Position numbers and translations under genes: made by a program. A stretch of 18,209 bases of DNA from Deltaproteobacteria bacterium (lineage in GTDB: Bacteria; Desulfobacterota; Desulfarculia; Adiutricales; Adiutricaceae): positions 1 to 18,209 of the forward strand of contig JAITJT010000168.1 of NCBI GenBank assembly GCA_031278795.1, read 5' to 3'. Positions 4,919 to 13,113 of this stretch are shown here, in pieces (the stretch's first letter is position 1; every line of letters starts with the position of its first letter). A model generated the notes under the pieces. The model saw nothing but the letters and a program-made list of their open reading frames with translations. It ran no database searches and was not told the DNA's origin.

Positions 4919-7474
4919 ATGCTTCCCTTTCCCAAAGATATCCTCCTCTCCCTGGAGCACCCCAGCCGCTATCTGGGTACCGAGATAAACGCTGTGCCCA
5001 ACAAGGTGCCGGACTCCAAAGGCAGGCTCTTAAGAGTGGCCCTCTGCTTTCCGGACGTCTACGAGATAGCCCACTCCCACCTTGGCCACAAGATTATCTA
5101 CGGCCTCCTAAACAAAACTCCTGGCTATAGCTGCGAGCGGGTCTACGCCCCTTGGGTGGATCTGGAGCGATACCTTAGAGACAATAGAATCCCCCTAGCC
5201 AGCTTGGAAAGCGGCATCCCCTTAAGTGAGTTTCACCTCTTGGGTTTTTCCCTGCAGTATGAGCTGGGATACACCAATATACTCAACATGCTGGATCTTG
5301 GTAGGGTACCCCTTAGAGCAGAGGAGCGCCTAAATCTCTTTCCCCTGGTCGCGGCCGGTGGCCCGGGGGCTTCCAACCCGGAGCCCATGGCGGATTTCTT
5401 TGACCTCTTCTTTTTAGGTGACGCTGAGGCCAATATCTTATCCGACTACGGCCTCATCAAAGAGGCCGTCTTTGGCGCTATGGATAAAAAAGAGCTCTTC
5501 CGTGAGCTAGGAAGTCGGATAGGCATCTATGTTCCCTCTCTTTTTAAGGCGCATTATAGTACTACTTGCGGAGAGGACTACCCCGCCTTCAGAGGGATAG
5601 AAAGCCCGAACGCCACCCCCTTTCCCAAAGCCGCCAAGGTACAAAGCTTAAGTGAGAGCTACTTCCCAGAGTGCCAGATAGTCCCTTTCGCCAAACCCGT
5701 GCACGATAGGGTGGCGGTGGAAATCGCCAGGGGCTGCAGCCGGGGCTGCCGTTTCTGTCAGGCGGGTTATTTGTACCGTCCCGTTAGGGAGAGATCCAAG
5801 GACAAGGTGCTCGCGCTAATAAGCGCGAACCTTAACTCAACCGGCCACGAGGAGGCGGCCTTCCTGGCCCTGTCAGCGGGGGATCACAGCCAGATAGCCT
5901 CTTTGGTTAGTAACTTCATGGATAGTCATGAGGGAGAGAGAGTATCACTCTCTCTCCCCTCACTGAGGGTGCGCTCCATAAGCGAGAGCCTGGCCAGTGA
6001 CATCCTGAGGGTCAGAAAGACCGGCTTCACCATGGCCCCCGAGGCTGGAACAGCTAGGCTAAGGGCCGTCATAAACAAGGACTTAACCGAAGAGGACCTC
6101 TTCCACGCGGTGGAGCTCTCCCGCCAGCTGGGCTGGAGAACCCTTAAACTTTATTTCATGTGCGGTCTTCCCACCGAGACGGAGGAGGACTTACTAGCTA
6201 TCGCCTCCATCAGCCAAAGGCTCAACCGCGCCTCCAAAGGATCCTTAAACGTGGGCCTCGCCCACTTTACCCCCAAACCCCACACGCCTTTCCAGTGGCA
6301 CCCGGGCTCAAGCTTAGATGAGATAAAGTACAGGCTCAATTTGGTGAAGGAGCACGGCCTGGAGAGGCGCATAAAGATTAAGTACCAGGACCCCGGGGCC
6401 TCCCTAGTGGAGGCCCTCATCTCCCGGGGCGACAGGCGTATGGGAAAGATAATCCAAGAGGTCTTCCAAAGGGGCGCGCGCTTCGAGGCCTGGAACGACC
6501 GCTTCGTCCTAAAACTCTGGATGGACGCCCTAGATAGCCACAAGATTCCCCTCTATAGCCTCCTCCACGCCCACAGCCCCCACTCGCCCCTCCCTTGGGA
6601 CCATATATCCTACGGCGTGGACAAGGCCTTTCTCCTAAATGAGCTAAAGCTGGCCCTGGAGGCTAAAACCTCTCCGGACTGCCGGGAGCTAGGCTGCCTG
6701 GGCTGCGGGGTCTGCGCTGAAGGGGTAAAAATAGACCTGGCAGAGCCTCTAATCAAAGAGGAAGAGAGAGCTAATAATAAATCCCTCTCCCCCTCTCCAA
6801 AGGGCTCCATAGGCGAAAGCCAAGAGAAGAAAGATACAAAAAAGTCTAACAAGACCCCTCAGCAGGGCCCCAGGGGCTATAGCTATCTAGCTAGCTTCCA
6901 AAAGATTGGGCCAGCCATATATCTAGGGCACCTGGAGCTCATGGAAAGCATGAAGAGGGCCTTCCGGAGGGCCGGACTCAAGCTGGTCCACTCCCAGGGC
7001 TTCCACCCCCAGCCCAAGCTCTCCTTCCTAACGGCCCTTCCCTTGGGGGTGGAGAGCCTGGATGAGCCGCTCATCTTTACCCTCATAGAGCCCTCTGAGG
7101 CCTCTAGCATCATGGAGGGCATGAGCTTTCCGGAGGGGATTAACTTCACCAAGGTGGAGCCCCTCCCCCCGGGTAAGGGGAAACCCTCCCTCAAAGGGGC
7201 GAGCTGGGAGTTCACAAACCCTACCCCGGTGTTTAGTAAAACGCCGGACCTTGCTCTTACCCTAAACTACCAAGACAAGAGGGGCCGGGACCGCTGCTTC
7301 CTACTAACGGACTTTGTGGAGAACCTTACTATCCACTCCCAAACAAAAGTCACCTTGGACATCCTCTTCAAGGAATCCGGTAACCCTAGCCCCACTAAGA
7401 CCGTTGCGGCCCTTTTTGCCCTAAATGATGAAACACAACTGGAAGGACGAAAGATTCAGACCCTACTTTTTTAG
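4919..7474 (+). CDS. B12-binding-type radical SAM protein fused to DUF2344 (TIGR03960-TIGR03936)
   Basis: An 851-residue fusion. Residues about 1-250 resemble the cobalamin-binding-like N-terminal part of TIGR03960 proteins. Next comes a radical SAM core whose cluster cysteines are C273, C277 and C280 (CSRGCRFC), followed by a GFTMAPEAGT segment typical of the family. A second cysteine set, C588, C593, C596 and C599, closes this half and could bind another metal centre. A charged, low-complexity linker (about 610-650) joins it to a TIGR03936/DUF2344 domain (from about 653) with the conserved GHLELM and SQGFHPQPKLSF segments. In many bacteria the halves are separate neighbouring genes beside RNase E/G, and rng is indeed next here. 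The proposed link to RNA modification is unproven. AAGGAG (4898-4903) is 15 bases from ATG 4919, longer than ideal, but no better start exists. Confidence 0.92.
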   Translation: MLPFPKDILLSLEHPSRYLGTEINAVPNKVPDSKGRLLRVALCFPDVYEIAHSHLGHKIIYGLLNKTPGYSCERVYAPWVDLERYLRDNRIPLASLESGIPLSEFHLLGFSLQYELGYTNILNMLDLGRVPLRAEERLNLFPLVAAGGPGASNPEPMADFFDLFFLGDAEANILSDYGLIKEAVFGAMDKKELFRELGSRIGIYVPSLFKAHYSTTCGEDYPAFRGIESPNATPFPKAAKVQSLSESYFPECQIVPFAKPVHDRVAVEIARGCSRGCRFCQAGYLYRPVRERSKDKVLALISANLNSTGHEEAAFLALSAGDHSQIASLVSNFMDSHEGERVSLSLPSLRVRSISESLASDILRVRKTGFTMAPEAGTARLRAVINKDLTEEDLFHAVELSRQLGWRTLKLYFMCGLPTETEEDLLAIASISQRLNRASKGSLNVGLAHFTPKPHTPFQWHPGSSLDEIKYRLNLVKEHGLERRIKIKYQDPGASLVEALISRGDRRMGKIIQEVFQRGARFEAWNDRFVLKLWMDALDSHKIPLYSLLHAHSPHSPLPWDHISYGVDKAFLLNELKLALEAKTSPDCRELGCLGCGVCAEGVKIDLAEPLIKEEERANNKSLSPSPKGSIGESQEKKDTKKSNKTPQQGPRGYSYLASFQKIGPAIYLGHLELMESMKRAFRRAGLKLVHSQGFHPQPKLSFLTALPLGVESLDEPLIFTLIEPSEASSIMEGMSFPEGINFTKVEPLPPGKGKPSLKGASWEFTNPTPVFSKTPDLALTLNYQDKRGRDRCFLLTDFVENLTIHSQTKVTLDILFKESGNPSPTKTVAALFALNDETQLEGRKIQTLLF

Positions 7475-7493
7475 TTATAGCTAAAAAATCTAA
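7467..7493 (+). terminator. AT-rich palindrome at the end of the radical SAM gene, possible terminator
   Basis: Arms TTTTTTAG and CTAAAAAA flank a 6-nt loop (TTATAG); the stop codon lies inside the left arm. The stem is AT-only apart from one pair, so termination would be weak. Near-identical copies recur at 7600-7626 and 7849-7875, which suggests a dispersed repeat rather than a dedicated terminator. Confidence 0.35.
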
Positions 7494-7599
7494 GTGTTTG
7501 GAGAGATAAAAGACCGAAAAGTTTGGAAAGACAAAAGATCTTAGTGTTGGGAATGCCTTGAGCCTCTCCCTCAAAGGCCTAACGCGGGCTATTATGGAG

Positions 7600-7626
7600 T
7601 TTTTTAGTTATAGCTAAATAATCTAA
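7600..7626. repeat. second copy of the AT-rich palindrome
   Basis: Matches the copy at 7467-7493 for about 27 bases with one change in the right arm (CTAAATAA), and it shares the following ATCTAA. Confidence 0.7.
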
Positions 7627-7629
7627 AGG

Positions 7630-7674
7630 TTTAGCTTTAGTGTTTAGCTTTAGTGTTTAGCTTTAGTGTTTAGC
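7630..7674. repeat. 13-bp tandem repeat TTTAGCTTTAGTG
   Basis: Three exact units (7630-7642, 7643-7655, 7656-7668) plus a 6-base partial fourth unit (7669-7674). The exactness implies recent slippage. Confidence 0.9.
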
Positions 7675-7771
7675 TAAGGGCTTAACTGGGGCTTTAGCTG
7701 AGCTTAACACCGAAAGATTCCCCAAGCTAATAATTATTTGCAACAGCGCCCCTTTTTTTAGTTCTGGAAAA

Positions 7772-7825
7772 GAGCCAGCAAAAGCTCCAGCAAAAGAGCC
7801 AGCAAAAGCTCCAAAAAAAGAGCCC
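7772..7825 (+). repeat. 12/24-bp tandem repeat, readable as EPAKAPAK
   Basis: 12-bp units alternate GAGCCAGCAAAA (7772, 7796) and GCTCCAGCAAAA (7784, degraded at 7808), giving a 24-bp higher-order period, with a partial fifth unit to 7825. In one frame this reads EPAKAPAKEPAKAPKKEP, a composition typical of Lys/Pro/Ala-rich flexible protein tails. That frame is open only from 7667 to the stop at 7841-7843 and has no start codon with a ribosome site, so it may be the remnant of a lost gene or pure repeat. Confidence 0.75.
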
Positions 7826-7848
7826 TTCCCCCTGCGGCTATAGCCATA

Positions 7849-7875
7849 TTTTTTAGATATAGCTAAAAAACTCTA
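7849..7875. repeat. third copy of the AT-rich palindrome
   Basis: Same element as at 7467 and 7600 with loop ATATAG; arms TTTTTTAG and CTAAAAAA are intact. Confidence 0.7.
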
Positions 7876-7960
7876 GAATTTAGAGCGCTTGAAATCTCCC
7901 CCCTAAGGGGAATTTTAGCTTAAGCTTGGGGCTTAAGAAAAAGGCCCGGATATTGCTCCC

Positions 7961-7989
7961 TTGACAGCTGGTGCCGTTTTCTTTAGGCT
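7961..7989 (+). promoter_or_regulatory. promoter for the rng unit
   Basis: A perfect -35 box TTGACA (7961-7966), 17-bp spacer and a moderate -10 box TAGGCT (7984-7989). Transcription would begin near 7996 and give a leader of about 145 nt before the rng ATG. Confidence 0.5.
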
Positions 7990-8053
7990 CTAAGTCGCTA
8001 GTCAAGCGTTAGCGCAAGCAAAGCCAAAACAAAAAATACTTTTAATGGATCCT

Positions 8054-8073
8054 AGCGCGGAAAGCGCGCTTTT
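8054..8073 (+). promoter_or_regulatory. leader hairpin upstream of rng
   Basis: AGCGCG (8054-8059) and CGCGCT (8065-8070) form a G:C-rich stem with loop GAAAG, followed by TTT. It resembles a weak terminator or attenuator in the rng leader. In E. coli, RNase E controls its own mRNA through a 5'-leader hairpin; a parallel here is only a suggestion. Confidence 0.4.
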
Positions 8074-8141
8074 AAGGCCACTCACCAAGCACTAGCTTCT
8101 TAAGGCTCTTTGACACCCTTAACCCTTACGAGATTTAGCCC

Positions 8142-9713
8142 ATGAACTCTGAACTCCTCATAAACTTCCGCTCCTATGAGACCCGGGTCGCCCTGGTGGA
8201 AAACGGCGAGCTGGTGGAGTTCCAGATGGAGAGGGGCGCCAGAGGGGCTGGAATCTTGGGGAATATTTACAAGGGAAGGGTCTTGAGGATACTCCCCGGG
8301 CTCCAGGCGGCTTTCGTGGACATAGGGCTCGACAAGGCGGCCTTCCTGTATGTGGATGACATATCGTGCCCGGAGAGGGAGTTCTCCAGGCTCCTAGGCA
8401 GAGACGAGATGTCCCAAGACCAAGGAGTTACGGATGCGGAGGCCCAGGTGGCCAAGGAGGAGTACCCCAAGGTGCCCATTGAGTCCCTCCTAAAGGAGGG
8501 AGAGGAGCTTTTGGTTCAGGTATCCAAAGAGCCCATAGGACAAAAGGGCGCCAGGGTAACCACCCTCATCTCCATCGCCGGTAGGCGATTGGTGCTCATG
8601 CCCATGGTCTCGCACTTGGGTATTTCCAGGCGCATTGAAGACGAGGAGGAAAGGAGAAGGCTAAGGGACTTTTTAGACGGAAACGCCTCGGGTTTTGGAC
8701 TCATCGCGAGGACCGCCGCGGAAGGGGCCACGGAGTTTGAGATAAGCGCTGAGGCAAGCTTTTTAAGCCAGCTCTGGAACCAAATCTCTGAGGAGGAGCA
8801 GCGCCTGCAGGCGCCCAGCCTAGTGCACCAGGACCTGGACGCCACCCTTAAGGCCGTTAGGGATATCTTCACCGACCAGGTTAGCTCGCTAATCATTGAC
8901 GACAGGGCCCAATATGAAAAGGTAAAGGGCTTTTTAGCCTCATTTGCCCCAGGGCTACTTCCAGCGCTCTCCCTCTATAGCGGAACCGAGCCCCTCTTCC
9001 ACCACTACAACATAGAGACGGATCTCTTAAGGGCCCTAAACAAGAAGGTCTGGCTAAAGAGCGGCGGCTACGTGGTCATTGACTCCACCGAGGCCTTGAC
9101 GGTGATAGACGTAAACACCGGCCGCTACGTGGGTAGGCACAACCTGGAAGAGACAATACTTAAGACCAATTTGGAGGCCGCGAGGGAGATAGCTTACCAG
9201 TTACGCCTCAGGAACATTGGGGGTATAATAGTAATCGATTTTATTGACATGGAAAAGGAGGTCAACCGGGAGAGGGTATTTCTCCAGCTCCAGGAGCTCC
9301 TCCGCCGGGACAAGGGGAAGACCAAGGTCCTCCCCATGAGCGAATTGGGTCTTATCGAGATGACCAGGAAGCGCACCCGGGAAAACATTGACCGCCTCCT
9401 AAGGGAGCCCTGCTTCTACTGCCAGGGCCAAGGCTTCCTTTTGTCCGGGGCCTCTGTTTGCCATCAGGCCTTCAGGGAACTGGAGCTGGCCGCCTCTGAT
9501 TACCCGGGCCAGCCTCTCACCCTCAAGGTGCACAGAAGCATCCACGACCTCATATTAGACGAGGGTTCCACCGAGTTGGACGAGTTGGAGAAGCGCCTGG
9601 GCTGCCCCATCAGCGTCAAGGCCGACGACCAGATGCACGTGGAGGCCTACCAGGTGGAGACGCCCCACCAGAGCGAGCCAGACTGGAGGCGCCTGCCGGA
9701 GGGCGGAAGCTGA
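8142..9713 (+). CDS. rng: ribonuclease E/G family endoribonuclease
   Basis: Single-strand-specific endoribonuclease for mRNA decay and rRNA/tRNA processing. The 523 residues match the catalytic core only, so it is RNase G-like and lacks the long scaffold arm of E. coli RNase E. An S1 domain covers about 37-150, with an acidic insert around 74-118. The two metal-binding aspartates align as D323 (VIDVNTG) and D366 (VIDFIDM). The zinc-link cysteines are C424 and C427 (CFYC), which join subunits in the tetramer. ATG 8142 gives the normal N-terminus (ELLINF); its ribosome site is weak (GAG, 9 bases away). It heads a tight unit with the SecB-like gene (36-bp gap) and waaA. The ribosomal genes rplU/rpmA that often follow in other lineages are absent. 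Confidence 0.95.
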   Translation: MNSELLINFRSYETRVALVENGELVEFQMERGARGAGILGNIYKGRVLRILPGLQAAFVDIGLDKAAFLYVDDISCPEREFSRLLGRDEMSQDQGVTDAEAQVAKEEYPKVPIESLLKEGEELLVQVSKEPIGQKGARVTTLISIAGRRLVLMPMVSHLGISRRIEDEEERRRLRDFLDGNASGFGLIARTAAEGATEFEISAEASFLSQLWNQISEEEQRLQAPSLVHQDLDATLKAVRDIFTDQVSSLIIDDRAQYEKVKGFLASFAPGLLPALSLYSGTEPLFHHYNIETDLLRALNKKVWLKSGGYVVIDSTEALTVIDVNTGRYVGRHNLEETILKTNLEAAREIAYQLRLRNIGGIIVIDFIDMEKEVNRERVFLQLQELLRRDKGKTKVLPMSELGLIEMTRKRTRENIDRLLREPCFYCQGQGFLLSGASVCHQAFRELELAASDYPGQPLTLKVHRSIHDLILDEGSTELDELEKRLGCPISVKADDQMHVEAYQVETPHQSEPDWRRLPEGGS

Positions 9714-9749
9714 GGGCTTCCTAACTCACATAAAAGGAGCAAATCTTCC

Positions 9750-10214
9750 ATGACTGAGATTGATTATGAAATGGCCAACATCAGGCTCTTGAAGTCCTTG
9801 TTCATGCCCAACCCCAAATACAACCCCCAGACCGGGGCCGCCCTGGAGAAGGGAACCGAGATTAGCCTCTCCATCAAAAACTCCGGCGACTTCAACGAGA
9901 CAGGTGACACGGCCCACTTTAGCCAGGAGTTCAAGATAGAGAGCTCCTCTTTCATGCCCTTCACCCTGGAGGTAGTATTCGCGGCGGTCTTTAAGACCGC
10001 CGCGCCCATCCCCAAGAATAAGCAGGCCGCCTACATCAGCTCCAACTTCCCCCAGCAGGTATTCCCCTACCTCAGGGAATACGTCTCCACCATCACGGTG
10101 CGGGCGGGCTTTCCGCCCGTAGTGCTGCACATGGACTACAGACCCAAAACCGGAAAAAAGGAGCCAGTGGAGACCACGAGTGTCCCCAGGCCGGTGGTCA
10201 AGTGGATACACTAG
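9750..10214 (+). CDS. secB: SecB-like export chaperone
   Basis: At 154 residues it equals the usual SecB length (155 in E. coli). SecB is a tetrameric cytosolic chaperone that keeps preproteins unfolded and hands them to SecA. The C-terminal helix region VFPYLREYVSTITVRAGFPP corresponds to the conserved E. coli stretch around the ARE...GGFPP motif, and the preceding PFTLEVVFAAVF matches the central beta strands. The tail is basic (RPKTGKK) and lacks the acidic, SecA-binding end of the E. coli protein, so it could instead be a SecB-like chaperone of another type. GGAG lies 10 bases before ATG 9750. It follows rng by 36 bp and overlaps waaA by 13 bp, so translational coupling is likely. Confidence 0.8.
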   Translation: MTEIDYEMANIRLLKSLFMPNPKYNPQTGAALEKGTEISLSIKNSGDFNETGDTAHFSQEFKIESSSFMPFTLEVVFAAVFKTAAPIPKNKQAAYISSNFPQQVFPYLREYVSTITVRAGFPPVVLHMDYRPKTGKKEPVETTSVPRPVVKWIH

Positions 10215-11512
10215 ACCTCTACCACGCCCTCTACCAGTTTCTGGGCTCCCTGGCGTCCATTCCCCTCTTGGGCTACTGGACCATCAAGGGACGTTTCGGC
10301 ACGCGCTGGTCCGACCGTTTGGGCTTCACCGTGGCGGGCGGAAAGAATCCCCTGTGGATTCACGCTGTCTCCGTGGGTGAGACCGGCTCGGCCATCGCTG
10401 TAATTAAAGAACTTAACACCTTAAAACCCGGCCTCAACTACGTCCTATCCGTTTCCACCCCCTTGGGTCTTTCCTACGCCAAAGACGCCCTTAAAAAAGA
10501 AGGTTTGGAGAACGTGGGCCTACTCGCCCCGCCCATAGACGTCTGGGGCGCGCCTTCTAGGGCGCTTAAGCGCATAGACCCACTGGCCCTCATAATAATT
10601 GAGACCGAGCTCTGGCCGGGTCTCATCTACAAGTGCCAAAAGATGGAGATACCCGTCTTAATAGCCGCCGGAAGGATTAGCCAGAGGTCTCTCTCCCGCT
10701 ACAAGCTAGTGAAACACATCTTTGGGGAGCTCCTCAAAAAGATAGACCTCATAGCCGCCACCACAAAGGAGGACAGGCAGAGGTTCATTGACCTGGGCGC
10801 CTCCCCGGAGCGGGTGCTCTCCTTGGGGAATCCCAAGTTCGACAAGTTAATCGCCCTCTCCCAAAACAGTACCTATACCCCATCGTCCCTCACAGCGCCT
10901 TTTTTAGTCATTGCTGGCTCCACGCACCCGGGGGAAGAGGAGATAATCCTACAGGCGCTAATTAAGCTGAGGCTCCATAGGGCCCTTAGTAAAGAGCCAG
11001 TGGATAAGGGCCGGATAAAGCTCATACTGGTTCCCAGGCACATTGGCCGGGCGCCGGAGATCCTCCAACTCGCCCTAAAAAACGGGTTTAAGGCAAAGAT
11101 CCTAAGCGATCCCAATTTCGACAGAGACGAGCTTCCGGAAGTAAGTGTGGTAAACGTCTTGGGGCGCTTGATGGAGTTCTACGCGAAGGCGGATCTGGCC
11201 CTGGTGGGTGGGAGTTTCGTTTCCGGCCAAGGCCACAATCCCCTGGAACCCGCGGCCCTGGGCCGCGCCGTGGTCATAGGCCCCAACATGTCCAGTTTCA
11301 GCGAGCAGGCCAGGTTCCTCATGGACAACCTCGGCTGCAAGATGGTGCTTCCGGTTAACCTCAACTCGGTTCTCCAGCACTTCCTGGATATCCCCTCCGT
11401 CGCCAGAAACTTTGGCTACAACGGCAGGAAGGCCATCTCCTCGTTAAAGCCCGCGGCGCCCGCCATCTCCAAAAAGATAGTGGAGACCCTTACGGAGAAG
11501 GGGAAGCTCTAG
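10202..11512 (+). CDS. waaA: 3-deoxy-D-manno-octulosonic acid transferase
   Basis: Transfers Kdo from CMP-Kdo to lipid A precursor at the inner membrane, so the cell makes lipopolysaccharide. It has 436 residues, the normal length for this GT-30 enzyme. A hydrophobic N-terminal segment (about 6-28) anchors it. The catalytic glutamate is E60 in HAVSVGETG, the ETELWP motif is present, and the second Rossmann half carries VVGGSFV-like (LVGGSF) and GHNPLEPA motifs. The start is GTG 10202, inside the end of the preceding gene (13-bp overlap). No strong terminator follows; the transposase-like gene starts 59 bp later. Confidence 0.94.
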   Translation: MDTLDLYHALYQFLGSLASIPLLGYWTIKGRFGTRWSDRLGFTVAGGKNPLWIHAVSVGETGSAIAVIKELNTLKPGLNYVLSVSTPLGLSYAKDALKKEGLENVGLLAPPIDVWGAPSRALKRIDPLALIIIETELWPGLIYKCQKMEIPVLIAAGRISQRSLSRYKLVKHIFGELLKKIDLIAATTKEDRQRFIDLGASPERVLSLGNPKFDKLIALSQNSTYTPSSLTAPFLVIAGSTHPGEEEIILQALIKLRLHRALSKEPVDKGRIKLILVPRHIGRAPEILQLALKNGFKAKILSDPNFDRDELPEVSVVNVLGRLMEFYAKADLALVGGSFVSGQGHNPLEPAALGRAVVIGPNMSSFSEQARFLMDNLGCKMVLPVNLNSVLQHFLDIPSVARNFGYNGRKAISSLKPAAPAISKKIVETLTEKGKL

Positions 11513-11571
11513 CCACCTTGTCTTAGAGGCTAAAAAAGAACACTAGTATCTAAATATATTAGGGAGTTTTT

Positions 11572-12981
11572 ATGAACGGCGGAACTATCCGATATCTAAC
11601 TAAATTAGAGCGAGTATACGGCTTTTTTCAACCTAACTCGGGTGCTAATGGAAGTTCCAAAGAAAAAGATTCCCAAAATGAGATATCCTTAGGAATAGTC
11701 ATAGACAAGGAAAAGCATATCTTCCACAACCCAGTAAAAGGCTATTTTATTTTTGATCCAGTTAAAGGCTTTGTTAACGATCCCTCTCTTTTAAGATCGT
11801 ATCTTCGAAAAATGTCGCCACCGGGAACCTTCGATTTCGACCTGGACTGGATATATCACGACATCCTCTTGGAAACTGGATACTTACGCGTCATAAAAAA
11901 AGCCTTCCCGGATATGTACGACTCTATTATAGCCTTAATGTCTTTCAAACTATTGTGGATTGGCACAAATGAGGAAGAGGCGACTTTAACATACAATGCA
12001 TCATACACGAAATTAATGAATCCAGAGGTAAAACTTACCCAATCCTCCCTTGATAAGATATTGCGCTCCTTAGGTACAGATGAGGCGTGGGAAAGATTTA
12101 CTAAACTTAACTTAAAATACGTATCCAAGAGACAGATGCCAAAAGCTCCTGTTATTGTAGGATGCGATTATACTAAAAATTGCGATACAGAAACCCCAAA
12201 ACCAACAAAGAACCAAGGGGGCGCTTTAGCTAAAGACCCGTTGTTCATCTTGGTAACCGATCAAGCCACTGGCAAGCTAATTTATTTCAGGCTCACTTTG
12301 GGAAATATAAAGCACGCAAACGTTATAAAAGAAGCCATTGATGAAATTGAATCTTTTAAAATACCCATAGATGACATACTATTGGATATCTCGTATTTTT
12401 CCCCCGAATTCTTAAAAAACTTGCCTGAGTTCCAAATACCAGAGAAATTCAATATACCAGGGAAATACTCTGACCAAGTTGAGGGAAGTAAGCATAATGT
12501 TTGGAAGATGTTTCACTTACCAAATACATTTGACCCGTCAAACACCCTGCGGTTTTTAAAAGAAGACTTTTTATCTCTCTCGTCAAAGCCACGCAAAATA
12601 AAGGGGGATTTCAATGTGTTCTTTGTTGAAGACGACGGAAAAGGTGAATTTTCCGCCCCGAAAACTTTTCAACATTCGGATAAAACATCTAACCCTAAAG
12701 TTAATGATAATGATCAATTGCCAGAACCCAAAACTTTTATTCTGGGGTCATACGCCGATTTAACTACTACCAATGTTTCTTGTCTCTTTTACGCCAGGGA
12801 AGCGGTCGCTCAATTTTTATACTTAAGCGATAAAGTCTCTGGCATCCCTAAAGATAAGCCTCTTACTGGAGCAAGGTTAAAAGGGAATTTGCTTTTGTCT
12901 TTTCTGACCTTTTCCGCGCTCGACGTAATTAACGATTACATGCAAAAACTTAAAAACGAAATCTTAAAAAAATTCGAATGA
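11572..12981 (+). CDS. IS1634/IS4-type DDE transposase-like protein, probably decayed or immobile
   Basis: A 469-residue protein. The mid-section fits the DDE transposase plan: a first Asp in IVGCDYTKNCD (D199), then a beta-strand pair and LGNIKHANVIKEAI, then a second Asp in ILLDISYFSPEFL (D272), matching the usual lvlDrGyys block although the glycine is replaced. The third acidic residue should lie in a Y-R-E-K box; FYAREAVAQFLYLSDK (E410) is a degraded version. The LG-x-IDKE motif near residue 40 also occurs at the start of IS1634 transposases, which are usually longer (about 550). Base composition is clearly more AT-rich than in waaA and rsmD on either side, a sign of transfer. GGGAG precedes the ATG. 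I found no terminal inverted repeats or target duplication in the flanks, so it may be a stranded remnant or a repurposed protein. Confidence 0.6.
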   Translation: MNGGTIRYLTKLERVYGFFQPNSGANGSSKEKDSQNEISLGIVIDKEKHIFHNPVKGYFIFDPVKGFVNDPSLLRSYLRKMSPPGTFDFDLDWIYHDILLETGYLRVIKKAFPDMYDSIIALMSFKLLWIGTNEEEATLTYNASYTKLMNPEVKLTQSSLDKILRSLGTDEAWERFTKLNLKYVSKRQMPKAPVIVGCDYTKNCDTETPKPTKNQGGALAKDPLFILVTDQATGKLIYFRLTLGNIKHANVIKEAIDEIESFKIPIDDILLDISYFSPEFLKNLPEFQIPEKFNIPGKYSDQVEGSKHNVWKMFHLPNTFDPSNTLRFLKEDFLSLSSKPRKIKGDFNVFFVEDDGKGEFSAPKTFQHSDKTSNPKVNDNDQLPEPKTFILGSYADLTTTNVSCLFYAREAVAQFLYLSDKVSGIPKDKPLTGARLKGNLLLSFLTFSALDVINDYMQKLKNEILKKFE

Positions 12982-13113
12982 TTTTTGCCTCACATACCCC
13001 TTATTTTTAGTACTTTACGCGCTTCCCTCAGGCTAAGCCCTCAAGCATCTTAATTTTTACCTAAAATTAGGGACTTCCATCCCAGAGTCTGGCAAAGGCC
13101 CCCGGAGATATTC

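Larger units (their letters stand above)
7475..8141. other. 667-bp repeat-rich gap between the radical SAM gene and rng
   Basis: Contains three copies of an AT-rich palindrome, two tandem arrays (7630-7674, 7772-7825), an inverted repeat CTTAAGC/GCTTAAG with a 5-nt loop (7919-7937), a promoter (7961-7989) and a leader hairpin (8054-8073). In related genomes the two flanking genes usually lie close together, so the gap looks like inserted or expanded sequence. Confidence 0.7.

Noticed and set aside
4535..7215. Several 66-130-codon minus-strand frames under pyrF and the radical SAM gene
   Set aside because: Antisense shadows of genes with clear family motifs.
8110..8138. TTGACA followed 17 bp later by ATTTAG, as a promoter for rng
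   Set aside because: The start would fall inside the rng start codon region, and the -10 match is poor; the promoter at 7961 is better placed.
9726..10211. 161-codon minus-strand frame opposite the SecB-like gene
   Set aside because: The plus-strand frame has clear SecB homology; the minus frame is an antisense shadow of similar length.
11513..13113. Terminal inverted repeats around the transposase-like gene
   Set aside because: The flanks share only a weak GTA-CTAAA-ATA-AGGG similarity with gaps; not enough to call ends.
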